Counted from the stretch's first letter, positions 54,208-63,674 are shown. The stretch is 64,000 nucleotides of DNA from Streptomyces sp. GQFP (GCF_021545335.1 NZ_CP089312.1:2480001-2544000), one strand, 5' to 3'. Program-made: numbers and translations. The notes: generated from the letters alone by a model not told the origin.

Positions 54208-57140
54208 ACGAGATCAAGGACTTCGACGCGCTCCGCGAGGCCATGGCACTCAACTCCGAGCAGCCCGAGGGACCGGCCCGCAACGCGCGCGCGGAGCAGC
54301 TGCTCGCGGAGGCCGAGAAGCTGAACATCCCGCTCGCCGTGATCGAGGCGCTCGGGCACCAGCTGAAGGCCTACAACTACAGCTCCGAGAAGGACCGGAT
54401 GTTCGTCCCCTTCGCGCGTCTGCTGCGCATGTGGGACGAGCGGCCGGAGGACTTCGACGAGTACGAGGTCCACACGCTGCACTGGGTCTTCAAGTGGATG
54501 ACCACGGGCATGCTGGACCAGCCGCACATCCCCTTGGCCTCCATCGAGAAGTGGCTCGGCGAGATGGAGCACCGCTACCGGCTCGCCGGACACTCCGAAC
54601 GGGCCGTGCGCGGCGCCGAGTTCAGTGTGGCCGCGCATGTCGGCGACCTGGCGCGGGCCGAACGGGCGTACGCGGCCTGGCTGGCCGCCGACCGCGACAG
54701 CATGGCCGACTGCCATGCCTGCGAACTGCACAGCCAGGGCTGGTGGCAGGCCGAGCGGGGTGCGGACGCGGAGGCGCTCGACCTGTGGCGGCCGGTCCTG
54801 GAGGGCGAGTTCACGTGCGCCCACGAGCCGCACACCGTCCTGGCGTCCTCCCTGGGTCCGCTGCTGCGCCTGGGCCGCCTGGACGAGGCCCGCGCGCACC
54901 ACCTGCGGGGCTTCCGGCTGGTGCGGCCCATGGAGAGCATGCGGGGCGCGTACGCGGACCACGTCGAGTTCTGCGCGCTCACCGGGAACGAGGCGCGGGG
55001 CCTGGAGCTGCTCGCGGAGCGTCCCGCGTACTTCACGGACTCCGGGCAGCCGCGCAGCCAGATGGACTTCATGGCCGCCGTGGCACTCCTGATGGACCGG
55101 TTGACCGGGCTGGGCATGGGCGCCCAGTCGGTGCCGGGCCCGGCCGGACGCGACTGGACCGCCCGCGAACTCGCCGTCCACGCGCGCGAGGAGGCCCTTT
55201 CGCTCTCCGCGCGCTTCGACGCCCGCAACGGCACGTCGTACGTCGGCGATGACGTCCGCGCGCGCATGGCGCAGGTTCCCCTGGTGGACCGGCTGCCGCT
55301 GGGCGTACGGGCGTCCGGCGTCCCCGCGCCCCGCAGGGCGCCGGTGACGCGGCCCGCCGAGCCGCAGGCCCAGGCGCCGGCGCCGGACGACCTGCCCGCG
55401 CTGCTCGCCGAGGCCCGCCGGATGTCGGACGGGCTGCTCCCGAACGCGATGGAGGCGTGGGCGGCCGTCTCCCGGGCCGCCGAGGGCGTCGAGCTATCGG
55501 TGTCCGACCAGGCGGAGATCGTCGACCACAAGGCCATGGAGGGCGGTCCTGAGGGCATCACGCTCTTCGAGCGGGCCGCCGAGCTGTACGCCGAGGCAGG
55601 TGACCCCGGCGAGGCCCTGGCAGCCCGCGCCCGCGCCGCGTACGCCCGCGCCCTGGAGGGCGACGTGGACGCGGCCCTGGCCGCCGTCTCCGAGCCGTAC
55701 GAGGAGGTCCTCGCGCTCTACTCCGACGAGGGCACCGGCGTACGGCAGGCCGCGGCGGTCCTGATGGGGCGCGCCCGCATCCTCATGCGCCAGGTCGAGG
55801 AGACCGGCACCGACCGTGCCCTGGCCGCCGCCGAGAACGCCGTACGGGAGCTGCTGGCGCTCGTCGACGGGCACGCCGGGGACGACGTACGGCTCGCCTC
55901 ACGGGGCGCGGAGGCCCAGGCCATGCTCGGTGAACTGGCGACGCGCGCCGGGGACCTGGAAGGCGCCGCGGAGCTGTTCACCTGGGCCACGGACGCGTTC
56001 GTCGCGGCGGGGCTGCCGTGGTTCGCGGTGGAGTACGAGGCCCGGCTGGCCGGACTCTCCCACCATCTCGGCGACATCGCCGGGGCCGAGCGGGCGCTGC
56101 GGGGAGCCCTGGAGCACGGCGGGACGTATCTGGAGGCGGCGGGGCACGCCCAGCTGAACCTCCAGCTCGCCGAGATCCTCGGGGCGCGTGACGAGGTCGG
56201 CGAGGCTGCTGACCACGCCCTGGAGGCCGCGCACTGGGCCGACGAGGCGGGCGAGGGCCCGACGCTGGGGGCCTGGGCCAGGCATCTGCTCGGCGGTTTC
56301 CTCCTCCGGCAGGGCCGGTGGGCGGAGGCGGCCGAGGTGCTGGAGTCGGCGCTGCCCGATCTGAGCGCCGAATCGCACGGCGACGGAGCGGTCGTCCAGA
56401 CGCTGTGGTGGCTCGCCGACTGCCTGGCCGAGCTGGGCGAGCACCGCGAGTCGGCCGAACGCCGTCTCAAGGCCGCGGAGATCGCCCGGCACTGGCCGGA
56501 GCAGCAGGACCACGCGACCCTCGCCCACCTCGCCGCCGAGTCCCTCGGTCAGGCCGGGCTGCCCGCCGAGGCCGACCAGGCCTACGAACGCGCCGGCGAC
56601 CTGTGGCGCTCGCTCGGCAATGTGCACGGCCTGGTGCGTGCCCTGCGCGCCCGCGCGTGGCTGGCGCTGCGCACGGAGGCGGGTCTGACGGGGGCACGCC
56701 TCCGGATGCAGGACGCGGTGCGCGAGTGCACGCAGGCCCTGTCGGAGGCGGACGACCTGGAGTCCCGCGAGCAGCTCGGCGCCGAACTCGCCCACTCCCA
56801 CCGCCAGTTCGGCGACCTGCTGGCCCGCTCGGCCGCCGAGGACGCGGAGGACGGTGCGATCGAGGCCGCCTTCGAGGAGGCGCTGGCCCAGATGACGAAG
56901 GCGATCGCGGTGTTCTCCTCACTGGGTGAGGAGGGCCTCCACGGCCGCACCGGCGCGGAGCTGGCCGCGGGTTGGCTGGAGGCGGACCTCAGCCGGCCTG
57001 CGGAGGCGGCGGCACGCGCGCGTGGGGTGCTGCGGGCGTACGGCGGCTCCGCCGAGGACCCGGACGCCGAGACGGTCCGGGCCCGACGGGCCGAGGCAGA
57101 ACAGATGCTCCAACTGATGGAGGAACAGGAGGCCGAGTAA
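54204..57140 (+). CDS. Large tetratricopeptide-repeat protein, partner of the HSP90-like ATPase
   Basis: The 978-residue, almost all-helical protein is rich in Ala/Glu/Leu, with TPR-like units such as ERAYAAWLAADRDSMADCHA, LFERAAELYAEAGDPGEALA and ADQAYERAGDLWRSLGN. No membrane or catalytic motif is visible. The ATG at 54204 overlaps the upstream stop (ATGA) and follows GGAGGACGG, so translation is coupled. TPR proteins are classic HSP90 partners, so a chaperone complex is a reasonable inference. Confidence 0.85.
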   Translation: MNEIKDFDALREAMALNSEQPEGPARNARAEQLLAEAEKLNIPLAVIEALGHQLKAYNYSSEKDRMFVPFARLLRMWDERPEDFDEYEVHTLHWVFKWMTTGMLDQPHIPLASIEKWLGEMEHRYRLAGHSERAVRGAEFSVAAHVGDLARAERAYAAWLAADRDSMADCHACELHSQGWWQAERGADAEALDLWRPVLEGEFTCAHEPHTVLASSLGPLLRLGRLDEARAHHLRGFRLVRPMESMRGAYADHVEFCALTGNEARGLELLAERPAYFTDSGQPRSQMDFMAAVALLMDRLTGLGMGAQSVPGPAGRDWTARELAVHAREEALSLSARFDARNGTSYVGDDVRARMAQVPLVDRLPLGVRASGVPAPRRAPVTRPAEPQAQAPAPDDLPALLAEARRMSDGLLPNAMEAWAAVSRAAEGVELSVSDQAEIVDHKAMEGGPEGITLFERAAELYAEAGDPGEALAARARAAYARALEGDVDAALAAVSEPYEEVLALYSDEGTGVRQAAAVLMGRARILMRQVEETGTDRALAAAENAVRELLALVDGHAGDDVRLASRGAEAQAMLGELATRAGDLEGAAELFTWATDAFVAAGLPWFAVEYEARLAGLSHHLGDIAGAERALRGALEHGGTYLEAAGHAQLNLQLAEILGARDEVGEAADHALEAAHWADEAGEGPTLGAWARHLLGGFLLRQGRWAEAAEVLESALPDLSAESHGDGAVVQTLWWLADCLAELGEHRESAERRLKAAEIARHWPEQQDHATLAHLAAESLGQAGLPAEADQAYERAGDLWRSLGNVHGLVRALRARAWLALRTEAGLTGARLRMQDAVRECTQALSEADDLESREQLGAELAHSHRQFGDLLARSAAEDAEDGAIEAAFEEALAQMTKAIAVFSSLGEEGLHGRTGAELAAGWLEADLSRPAEAAARARGVLRAYGGSAEDPDAETVRARRAEAEQMLQLMEEQEAE

Positions 57141-57155
57141 GGGCCCCAAGTTTCC

Positions 57156-57345
57156 TCGCCCCCGCCGCCCCTACCCGTCCCATCCTCGGGGGCTGCCGCC
57201 CCCGAACCCCCGCTACGGCCCTGAACGGGCCTTGTCCTCAAACGCCGGACGGGCTGAGTAGTCAGCCCGTCCGGCGTTTGAGGACAAAGGGGGGTCTGGG
57301 GGCGCAGCCCCCAGGGATGGGAACGGGTAGGGGCGGCGGGGGCGA
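57156..57345. repeat. Very long nested inverted repeat between convergent genes
   Basis: The centre is a perfect 26-bp stem (57232-57257 with 57262-57287) with a 4-base loop, beginning TTGTCCTCAAACGCCGG. The outer arms (57156-57186 and about 57314-57345) are complementary over 31 bases with one extra base. GGGGGC-rich segments between them also pair. It fills the gap between the TPR gene and the convergent DAK gene, so it probably ends both transcripts. The CAAACGCCGGACGGGCTG core is a common Streptomyces intergenic motif. Confidence 0.85.
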
Positions 57346-57346
57346 G

Positions 57347-59068
57347 TCACTCCACGCCGATGAGCAGCAGCGCCCCCTGCCGTCCCCCCCGGTACACCAC
57401 CGTGTCGACAGCCAAGTAGCCCTCGCGGACCCGTGCTTCAAGGTGCGTCGCGATTGTCTCTGGTGCCTCGTCGCCGAGGACCAGGGTCACCATCTCGCCG
57501 CCTGCCTGGAGCATCCGGTCGATGACCGCCACCGCCGTAGCCGTGACGTCCGAGCCGATCACGGCTACGTCGCCGTCGATGAGGCCGAGGACGTCGCCGG
57601 TCTGGCAGATCCCGGCCATCGTCCAGGACTGCCGTTCCGCGACGGCGAGTTCGGCGTAGCGGGTCGCGCCCGCCGCCGAGGTCATCGCGACGACGTCCTC
57701 GTCGAACCGCCGCTCCGGTTCGTGCACGGCGAGCGCGGCGATGCCCTGGACCGCCGAGCGGGTCGGGATCAGGGCCACGCGGATCCCCTCCGAGCGGGCC
57801 TGCTCGGCAGCCGCGGCAGCGGTGTGGCGCAGATCGGCGTCATTGGGCAGCAGCACGACCTCGCGCGCGTGGGCCCGCCGTACGGCCTCGACCAGCTCCC
57901 CGCTCGCGGGGGGTTCGCCCGGCCGCGCGAGCACGGTGGTCGCGCCGGCCTCGCCGTACAGCCCGGCCAGCCCCTCCCCCGGCACGACGGCCACGACAGC
58001 CCGCTGCACCCGCTCCCGGTGCGGCCGTCCGGCGCCCCCGGTGTGCACGTCGCCGACCCCGAAGTGCGTGATCCGGATCCGGTAGGGCCGCCCCGCCTCG
58101 ACGCCCGCCTCCACGGCGGCACCGGCGTCGTCGACATGGACGTGCACGTTCCACAGCCCGTCGCCGCCGACCACCACGAGCGAGTCCCCTAGCCGGTCGA
58201 GCCGCTCCCGGAGCCGGGCGACGGCCGCGTCCTCCGCCTCCAGGAGGTAGATCACCTCGAAGGCGGGACCGGAGGCGCCGTCCTCGTCGACACAGTCGAC
58301 CGGATCGTCCAGAGCGTCGGAGGAGCGCACAGGCACGCGCACGCGTGCCGCCCCCGCACCGCCACCACCACCCCCCGGCGCCTCCCCCCGGAACGTCTCC
58401 ACCAACGCCCCGAGCACCGTCACCAGCCCCCGCCCGCCCGCGTCGACGACGCCCGCGCGCCCCAGGACGGCCAGTTGCCCCGGGGTGGCGGCCAGCGCGG
58501 TCGAGGCACCCTCGTACGCGGCTCTGGCGACCGTCCCGCAGTCGCCCTCCGCCCCCGCCGCGGCGTCGGCGGCGGCCGAGGCGACCGTGAGGACCGTGCC
58601 CTCGACCGGATGGACCACGGCCTCCCGGGCGGCGTCGGCCGCGCGCCGCAGAGCCAGGCACAGAGCGGGACCGCCGACGTGAGCACTCTCACCGCCCGTC
58701 TCGCCTTCCGCGTCGGCGGCGAGCACCTGGGCCATGCCGCGCAGCAGCTGCGCCAGGATCGTGCCGGAGTTGCCGCGCGCCCCTATCAGCGCGCCGTGGG
58801 CCATCGCCCGGGCCGCGTCTGCCAGCGTGGGAGCCCCGGAGGGACCGCTCGCGCCCGCCCCCGCCTCGTGCCCCGCGAACGCCGCCTCTACCGCCGCGTA
58901 CGCCGACTCCAGCGTCAGATACAGGTTGGTGCCGGTGTCGCCGTCGGCCACCGGGTAGACATTGATCGCGTCGATCTCCTCGCGCGCCCGCCCCAGCGCG
59001 GCCAGCGCGAGTCCGCACCAGGTGCGGACCGCGAGAGCATCGAAGAATGTCTGCGGCACCTGCGGCAC
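57347..59068 (-). CDS. DAK domain protein, fatty acid kinase FakA-like
   Basis: The 573-residue protein has an N-terminal DAK2 domain with INVYPVADGDTGTNLYLTLE (Mg/ATP Asp residues near 42-44) and GARGNSGTILAQLLRGMA (about residues 97-114). The C-terminal domain is typical of FakA, with LWNVHVHVDDAGAAVEAGVE. FakA phosphorylates fatty acids bound to a DegV/FakB partner; none is encoded here. It lies between rpmB and the TPR gene, and recG is its nearest core neighbour on the same strand. Confidence 0.88.
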   Translation of the reverse strand: MPQVPQTFFDALAVRTWCGLALAALGRAREEIDAINVYPVADGDTGTNLYLTLESAYAAVEAAFAGHEAGAGASGPSGAPTLADAARAMAHGALIGARGNSGTILAQLLRGMAQVLAADAEGETGGESAHVGGPALCLALRRAADAAREAVVHPVEGTVLTVASAAADAAAGAEGDCGTVARAAYEGASTALAATPGQLAVLGRAGVVDAGGRGLVTVLGALVETFRGEAPGGGGGGAGAARVRVPVRSSDALDDPVDCVDEDGASGPAFEVIYLLEAEDAAVARLRERLDRLGDSLVVVGGDGLWNVHVHVDDAGAAVEAGVEAGRPYRIRITHFGVGDVHTGGAGRPHRERVQRAVVAVVPGEGLAGLYGEAGATTVLARPGEPPASGELVEAVRRAHAREVVLLPNDADLRHTAAAAAEQARSEGIRVALIPTRSAVQGIAALAVHEPERRFDEDVVAMTSAAGATRYAELAVAERQSWTMAGICQTGDVLGLIDGDVAVIGSDVTATAVAVIDRMLQAGGEMVTLVLGDEAPETIATHLEARVREGYLAVDTVVYRGGRQGALLLIGVE

Positions 59069-59287
59069 CTGTGCCTCCTTGAGCTGCTGGACGTGGCACG
59101 CAGCGTAGACCCCGGGTGAATGCCTGGTGGCCCGGGGCGGGAGCGAGGCCCTGATCAGCCATGGTAGTTTCGTTGTACTGGCGCAGTCGTTGTATGCTGC
59201 TCCGGTTGCCCGATCGAGACGGCCATCCCAGATGGTCTTCGCACATCGGGCCTTCTCCCTGGCACCGCCACTCAGATCCTACGATCC

Positions 59288-59309
59288 TGATCCCGGCATG
59301 CCGGGATCA
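59288..59309 (+). promoter_or_regulatory. Perfect 22-bp palindrome in the rpmB leader
   Basis: TGATCCCGGCA (59288-59298) is followed directly by its reverse complement to 59309, 35 bases before the rpmB GTG. It may be an operator or a leader hairpin used in ribosomal autoregulation. The upstream gap 59069-59344 has a possible -10 (TATGCT at 59193) but no clear -35. Confidence 0.55.
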
Positions 59310-59344
59310 ACCCGTAAGAGCATCTGAAGTCTTTGGAGTGACCC

Positions 59345-59530
59345 GTGGCTGCCAACTGCGACGTCTGCGGCAAGGGGCCGGGCTTCGGCAACGCCATCTC
59401 CCACTCGCACCGCCGTACACCCCGTCGCTGGAACCCGAACATCCAGCGCGTACGTACCGTGGTCGGTGGGACGCCGAAGCGCGTGAACGCTTGCACCTCG
59501 TGCATCAAGGCCGGCAAGGTCTCGCGCTGA
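59345..59530 (+). CDS. rpmB: 50S ribosomal protein L28 (zinc form)
   Basis: The 61-residue protein begins [20 protein letters not shown] after a GTG preceded by GGAG. Two CxxC pairs (CDVC and CTSC) mark the zinc-binding form. Streptomyces often also encode a zinc-free L28 elsewhere. A canonical terminator follows. Confidence 0.96.
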   Translation: MAANCDVCGKGPGFGNAISHSHRRTPRRWNPNIQRVRTVVGGTPKRVNACTSCIKAGKVSR

Positions 59531-59570
59531 CGCTCAGCTAGCGCGCGGCCACTGCTGGTTCGCTGCTCAG

Positions 59571-59600
59571 AGCCGGTCCACCTCGGTGGACCGGCTTTTT
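59571..59600 (+). terminator. Intrinsic terminator of rpmB
   Basis: A 12-bp perfect stem (AGCCGGTCCACC at 59571-59582, complement at 59585-59596) has a two-base centre and is followed by four Ts. It is the most canonical terminator in the window and is also positioned to end thiD. Confidence 0.92.
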
Positions 59601-59618
59601 GCCGTACCCAGATACCGT

Positions 59619-60422
59619 CTATGTACGGAACCGCCAGCCGTGATCCACCGGCCCGATCCCGCCCCCCAGCGCGAACCCGGCCGCGATCGCCCCGGTGACG
59701 TACTCCTTCGCCGCCGTCACTGCCGCCGGCACCGACTCACCCCTCGCCAGTCCCGACGCGATCGCCGACGCCAGCGTGCAGCCCGTGCCGTGCGTATGCC
59801 GGTTGTCGTGGCGCGGGGCGCGCAGCCAGTGCTCCTCGGAGCCGTCCGTGAGCAGGTCCACGGCCTCGCCGGGCAGATGCCCGCCCTTGATCAGCGCCCA
59901 CCGCGGCCCGAACGCCAGCACGGCCGCCGCGCCCTCGCGCAACTGACCTTCCGATTCGACCCGTACACCCGTGAGCTGGGCCACCTCGTCGAGGTTCGGC
60001 GTCGCCACGGTCGCCACCGGCAGCAGCTTCGTCCGTACGGAGTCCAGTGCGGAGGCGGCCAGCAGCGGGTCCCCGTGCTTGGAGACGCCCACCGGGTCGA
60101 CGACCGTCGGCACGTCCGTCGCCGCGAGCAACTCGGCGACCGCCTCGACCAGTTCGGCCGAGGCGAGCATCCCGGTCTTGACCGCCTGTACGCCGATGTC
60201 GTCGACGACGCTGCGGTACTGGGCCAGCACAGCCTCCACCGGCAGCTCCCAAGCACCCTGCACACCAAGGGAGTTCTGCGCGGTGACCGCCGTGAGCACG
60301 CTCATGCCGTGCACGCCGAGCGCCAGCATCGTCTTCAGGTCGGCCTGGATTCCCGCGCCACCGCCGGAGTCGGAGCCGGCGACAGTCAGCACGCGCGGAG
60401 GCACGCTCCTGGCTCCGCTCAC
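59619..60422 (-). CDS. thiD: Hydroxymethylpyrimidine (phosphate) kinase
   Basis: ThiD makes HMP pyrophosphate for thiamine synthesis. The 267-residue protein has [20 protein letters not shown] near the N-terminus and the C-terminal [18 protein letters not shown] that shapes the ATP site. The GTG at 60422 overlaps the thiL stop (GTGA); a GTG at 60404 is an alternative. thiL-thiD form a thiamine unit. Confidence 0.95.
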   Translation of the reverse strand: MSGARSVPPRVLTVAGSDSGGGAGIQADLKTMLALGVHGMSVLTAVTAQNSLGVQGAWELPVEAVLAQYRSVVDDIGVQAVKTGMLASAELVEAVAELLAATDVPTVVDPVGVSKHGDPLLAASALDSVRTKLLPVATVATPNLDEVAQLTGVRVESEGQLREGAAAVLAFGPRWALIKGGHLPGEAVDLLTDGSEEHWLRAPRHDNRHTHGTGCTLASAIASGLARGESVPAAVTAAKEYVTGAIAAGFALGGGIGPVDHGWRFRT

Positions 60423-61384
60423 GACTCGATGTCCGCGAAGTGGTCCCAGCCGCCCTTGCTGGTCCAGGGAGCGCCGTCGACCGTCACCTGGGGCAGCGCC
60501 GACGGGTTGAGGACCTCGCCGATCACCTTCCAGCGGGCCGGCAGCTTCACGTCCGGCGGGAAGGTCGCCACGATCGCGTGGTCCTCGCCACCGGTGAGCA
60601 CCCACTGCATGGGATCGACGCCGACGGCCTGCCCGATGTCGTTCATCTGGGACGGGATGTCGATCGCGCCCGACCGGATGTCGATCCGGACCTTGCTGGC
60701 CTCCGCGATGTGCCCGAGGTCGGCGATCAGCCCGTCGCTCACATCGCACATCGCGGTCGCGCCGAGACCGGCCGCCGCCGGGCCCGCGTGGTACGGCGGT
60801 TCGGGGCGCCGGTGGGCCTCGACGAAGGCGCGCGGGGAGCGGAAACCGCGCGAGAGCACCGCGTGCCCGGCCGCCGACCAGCCCAGCCACCCGGTCACCG
60901 CGACGACGTCACCGGGCCGGGCACCGCCCCGGACGACCGGCTCGTGGTTGCGCAGATCACCGAGCGCGGTGATGGACACCATGATCGTGTCCCCCCGCAC
61001 GACATCACCGCCCACCACGGCCGCGCCCGCGACCTGGCACTCGTCACGCAGACCGTCCATCAGTTCGACGGGCCAGGTGACCGGAAGGTCGGCGGGGACG
61101 ACCAGGCCGAGCAGCAGTGCGGTCGGTACGGCGCCCATGGCGGCGATGTCCGCGAGGTTCTGGGCGGCCGCCTTGCGGCCCACGTCGTACGCGGTGGACC
61201 AGTCCCGGCGGAAGTGCCGCCCCTCCAGGAGGATGTCGGTGCTCGCCACGACCCTGCGGTCGGGCGCGGCGACCACGGCGGCGTCGTCGCCGGGGCCGAC
61301 CCGGACCGCCGGGGTGGTGGTGAGCCGGGAGGTCAGCTCCCTGATGAGCCCGAACTCCCCCAGCTCTCCCACAGTGCCCTTCAT
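60419..61384 (-). CDS. thiL: Thiamine-monophosphate kinase
   Basis: ThiL phosphorylates thiamine phosphate to the active diphosphate. The 321-residue PurM-like protein has [14 protein letters not shown] (about residues 29-42), [16 protein letters not shown] and [12 protein letters not shown]. The ATG at 61384 ([14 protein letters not shown]) is the family start; longer in-frame readings are low complexity. The gap to the divergent Lrp-like gene is 230 bases. Confidence 0.95.
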   Translation of the reverse strand: MKGTVGELGEFGLIRELTSRLTTTPAVRVGPGDDAAVVAAPDRRVVASTDILLEGRHFRRDWSTAYDVGRKAAAQNLADIAAMGAVPTALLLGLVVPADLPVTWPVELMDGLRDECQVAGAAVVGGDVVRGDTIMVSITALGDLRNHEPVVRGGARPGDVVAVTGWLGWSAAGHAVLSRGFRSPRAFVEAHRRPEPPYHAGPAAAGLGATAMCDVSDGLIADLGHIAEASKVRIDIRSGAIDIPSQMNDIGQAVGVDPMQWVLTGGEDHAIVATFPPDVKLPARWKVIGEVLNPSALPQVTVDGAPWTSKGGWDHFADIES

Positions 61385-61614
61385 AGACGTACGTCCCCTT
61401 CTGGTGCTGTCCCCGTTGCTGCCCGTGTTGCTGTCCGTGCCCGGTCGCGAGGCCCCGTCGGCCTCGGTACGGTCGAGGTGACCGTCAACCTGTGCTTCGT
61501 GCGCACCCCGGCGCGGGTGCCCCGGCCGCCGCGGGTCTCCCCCTGGCGCGCGGCGACGCGATACCGTGGCGTTCCTTTTCCCCACATGATCCTCGTGGCC
61601 GCCCTGGAGGTTCC

Positions 61615-61848
61615 GTGGTACAGGCGTACATCCTGATCCAGACGGAGGTCGGCAAAGCGTCGACCGTCGCCGAGACGATCAGCAAGATCCCGGGGGTGAT
61701 CCAGGCCGAGGATGTGACAGGACCGTACGACGTGATTGTGCGCGCCCAGGCCGACACAGTGGACGACCTCGGCCGCATGGTGGTCGCCAAGGTCCAGCAA
61801 GTGGACGGCATCACCCGCACCCTGACCTGCCCGGTGGTGCACTTGTAG
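61615..61848 (+). CDS. Lrp/AsnC ligand-binding (RAM) domain protein
   Basis: The 77-residue protein consists only of the RAM effector domain (VQAYILIQTEVGKASTVAE, then DVTGPYDVIVRAQADTVDDL) and lacks a DNA-binding helix-turn-helix. Such stand-alone domains may bind amino acids or modulate full-length Lrp proteins. GTG 61615 has GGAGG upstream; a longer in-frame reading from 61492 is rejected. Confidence 0.88.
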   Translation: MVQAYILIQTEVGKASTVAETISKIPGVIQAEDVTGPYDVIVRAQADTVDDLGRMVVAKVQQVDGITRTLTCPVVHL

Positions 61849-61862
61849 CCCCCGTCTACCCT

Positions 61863-62372
61863 GTGCCGGTGCACTTCTTCTTCCGTCACCGGCCGCTCGC
61901 TCTGCCCGTGCTCGCCCTGTTGATCGTCGTCACGGGCTGCTCCTCCGCAGACGACAGCACCTCGGTCACGGTTCCCGAGCCGGACGGGAAGGCGATGAAG
62001 CTGTGCCGGAACCTGGACGAGGCGCTGCCGGCGAAGGTGGACGGTCTTGACCGGGACGACCCCGAGCCCCGGTCCGCACTGACCGCGGGCTGGGGCAGCC
62101 CGGCGATCATACTGCGCTGCGGTGTTGTGAGGCCGCCCAAGATGACCGACCCCAAGGTCGCCACGGGGGCGGATCCTGATGCGGTGGGGGGTGAGGTGAA
62201 CGGGGTCGGGTGGCTGATGGAGAAACGGGACGACAGGTCGTCCCGGTTCACCACGTCCTCGCGGCTTGCCTATGTCGAGGTGACTGTTCCGTCGGGGCGG
62301 GACACCTCTGGGGCGCTTGTTGATCTGGCTGCCGCTATTAAGAAGACGGTGCCTGTGGGGATTGCCGACTAG
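61863..62372 (+). CDS. DUF3515 family lipoprotein
   Basis: The 169-residue protein has a lipoprotein signal peptide: basic start, hydrophobic core LALPVLALLIVVTGC and the lipobox Cys at about residue 26. The mature part resembles DUF3515 (LCRNLDEALPAKVDG, then AIILRCGVVRPP). The function is unknown. The start is a GTG at 61863; a GTG two codons later is possible. Confidence 0.82.
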   Translation: MPVHFFFRHRPLALPVLALLIVVTGCSSADDSTSVTVPEPDGKAMKLCRNLDEALPAKVDGLDRDDPEPRSALTAGWGSPAIILRCGVVRPPKMTDPKVATGADPDAVGGEVNGVGWLMEKRDDRSSRFTTSSRLAYVEVTVPSGRDTSGALVDLAAAIKKTVPVGIAD

Positions 62373-62412
62373 GCGCCGTAGTGGGGCTGTTGCGTTGTCG
62401 GGTGCTGGTCCG

Positions 62413-62453
62413 TTGTGGCTTGTCGCGCAGTTCCCCGCGCCCCTTTGGGGCGC
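62413..62453 (+). repeat. Streptomyces intergenic hairpin repeat, copy C
   Basis: It reads TTGTGGCTTGTCGCGCAG then TTCCCCGCGCCCCTTTGGG. GCGCCCC-TTT-GGGGCGC forms a 7-bp hairpin. It lies exactly between the convergent lipoprotein and ddl genes, so it is a likely shared terminator. Confidence 0.8.
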
Positions 62454-62457
62454 TCCT

Positions 62458-63615
62458 CTACCTCAGGCCTGTTGAGCGGCGCAGGGCTGCCTGTACCAGG
62501 CGGTCCACCAGCTCGGGGTAGTCCACGCCCGTCTCTTCCCACATCCTCGGGTACATGGAGATCGGGGTGAAGCCGGGCATCGTGTTGATCTCGTTGATGA
62601 CGAACTCGCCGTCTTCCGTGAGGAAGAAGTCCGCGCGGACCAGGCCCTCGCAGGAGGCCGCGTCGAAGGCCTCCACCGCCAGGCGGCGTACGTCCGCCGT
62701 CTGCTCCTCGGTGAGGGGGGCGGGAACGATTCCGTCGGCCGAGTCGATGTACTTGGCCTCGAAGTCGTAGAAGGCGTGCGACTGGACCGGCGGGATCTCG
62801 GCGGGTACGGAGGCACGCGGGCCGTCCTCGAACTCCAGCACCCCGCACTCGATCTCGCGCCCGCGCAGCGCGGCCTCCACGATGATCTTGGGGTCGTGGC
62901 GCTGGGCCTCGGCGATCGCCTCGTCGAGGCCGCTCAGTTCGTCGACCTTGGTGATGCCGAACGACGATCCCGCGCGCGCGGGCTTCACGAACAGCGGCCA
63001 GCCGTACTCGCCGGCGAAGTCGATGATCTTCTTGCGGGCGGCCGACTCGTCGCGCTCCCACTCACGCGGCCGGATCACCACGTACGGGCCGACCTTGAGG
63101 CCGAACGACGTGAACACCCGCTTCATGTACTCCTTGTCCTGGCCGACGGCCGAGGCGAGCACGCCCGCGCCGACGTACGGGACACCGGAGAGTTCCAGCA
63201 GTCCCTGGAGGGTGCCGTCCTCGCCGTAGGGGCCGTGCAGCACGGGGAAGACGACGTCCACCTCGCCGAGGGCCTTGGGCACCGATCCCGGTTCGCTGTA
63301 GACGACTTCGCGGTTCGAGGGATCGACGGGGAGGACTACTCCGCCCTCCCTCGACTCAGCCAGCTGGTCGACGTTCGGCGCCTTGCGGTCGACGATCGCC
63401 ATGCGCTCCGGTTCGTCCGCGGTGAGCGCCCAGCGGCCGTCCTGGGTGATGCCGATCGGCAGGACGTCGTACTTCGTCCGGTCGATGGCACGCAGCACGG
63501 CGCCGGCGGTGACCACGGAGATCCCGTGTTCGGAGCTGCGACCGCCGAAGACGACGGCCACGCGCGGCTTGCGGGACGGCTGCCCGGGGCTCTGGGGGAG
63601 GTTCTCGGTGCTCAT
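62458..63615 (-). CDS. ddl: D-alanine--D-alanine ligase
   Basis: Ddl joins two D-Ala residues for peptidoglycan. The 385-residue ATP-grasp protein has VVFGGRSSEHGISVVTAG at the N-terminus, FPVLHGPYGEDGTLQGLLE, PLFVKPARAGSSFGITKV and NEINTMPGFTPISMYP. The omega-loop DFEAKYIDSADG carries Lys-Tyr, as in D-Ala-D-Ala rather than D-Ala-D-Lac ligases, so this is the housekeeping, vancomycin-sensitive type. Confidence 0.96.
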   Translation of the reverse strand: MSTENLPQSPGQPSRKPRVAVVFGGRSSEHGISVVTAGAVLRAIDRTKYDVLPIGITQDGRWALTADEPERMAIVDRKAPNVDQLAESREGGVVLPVDPSNREVVYSEPGSVPKALGEVDVVFPVLHGPYGEDGTLQGLLELSGVPYVGAGVLASAVGQDKEYMKRVFTSFGLKVGPYVVIRPREWERDESAARKKIIDFAGEYGWPLFVKPARAGSSFGITKVDELSGLDEAIAEAQRHDPKIIVEAALRGREIECGVLEFEDGPRASVPAEIPPVQSHAFYDFEAKYIDSADGIVPAPLTEEQTADVRRLAVEAFDAASCEGLVRADFFLTEDGEFVINEINTMPGFTPISMYPRMWEETGVDYPELVDRLVQAALRRSTGLR

Positions 63616-63674
63616 ATCGCGTTGAGGGTACCCGGTGGTAGGGCGCTGAGTCAGCGCCCGCAGACCCCTGTTGC

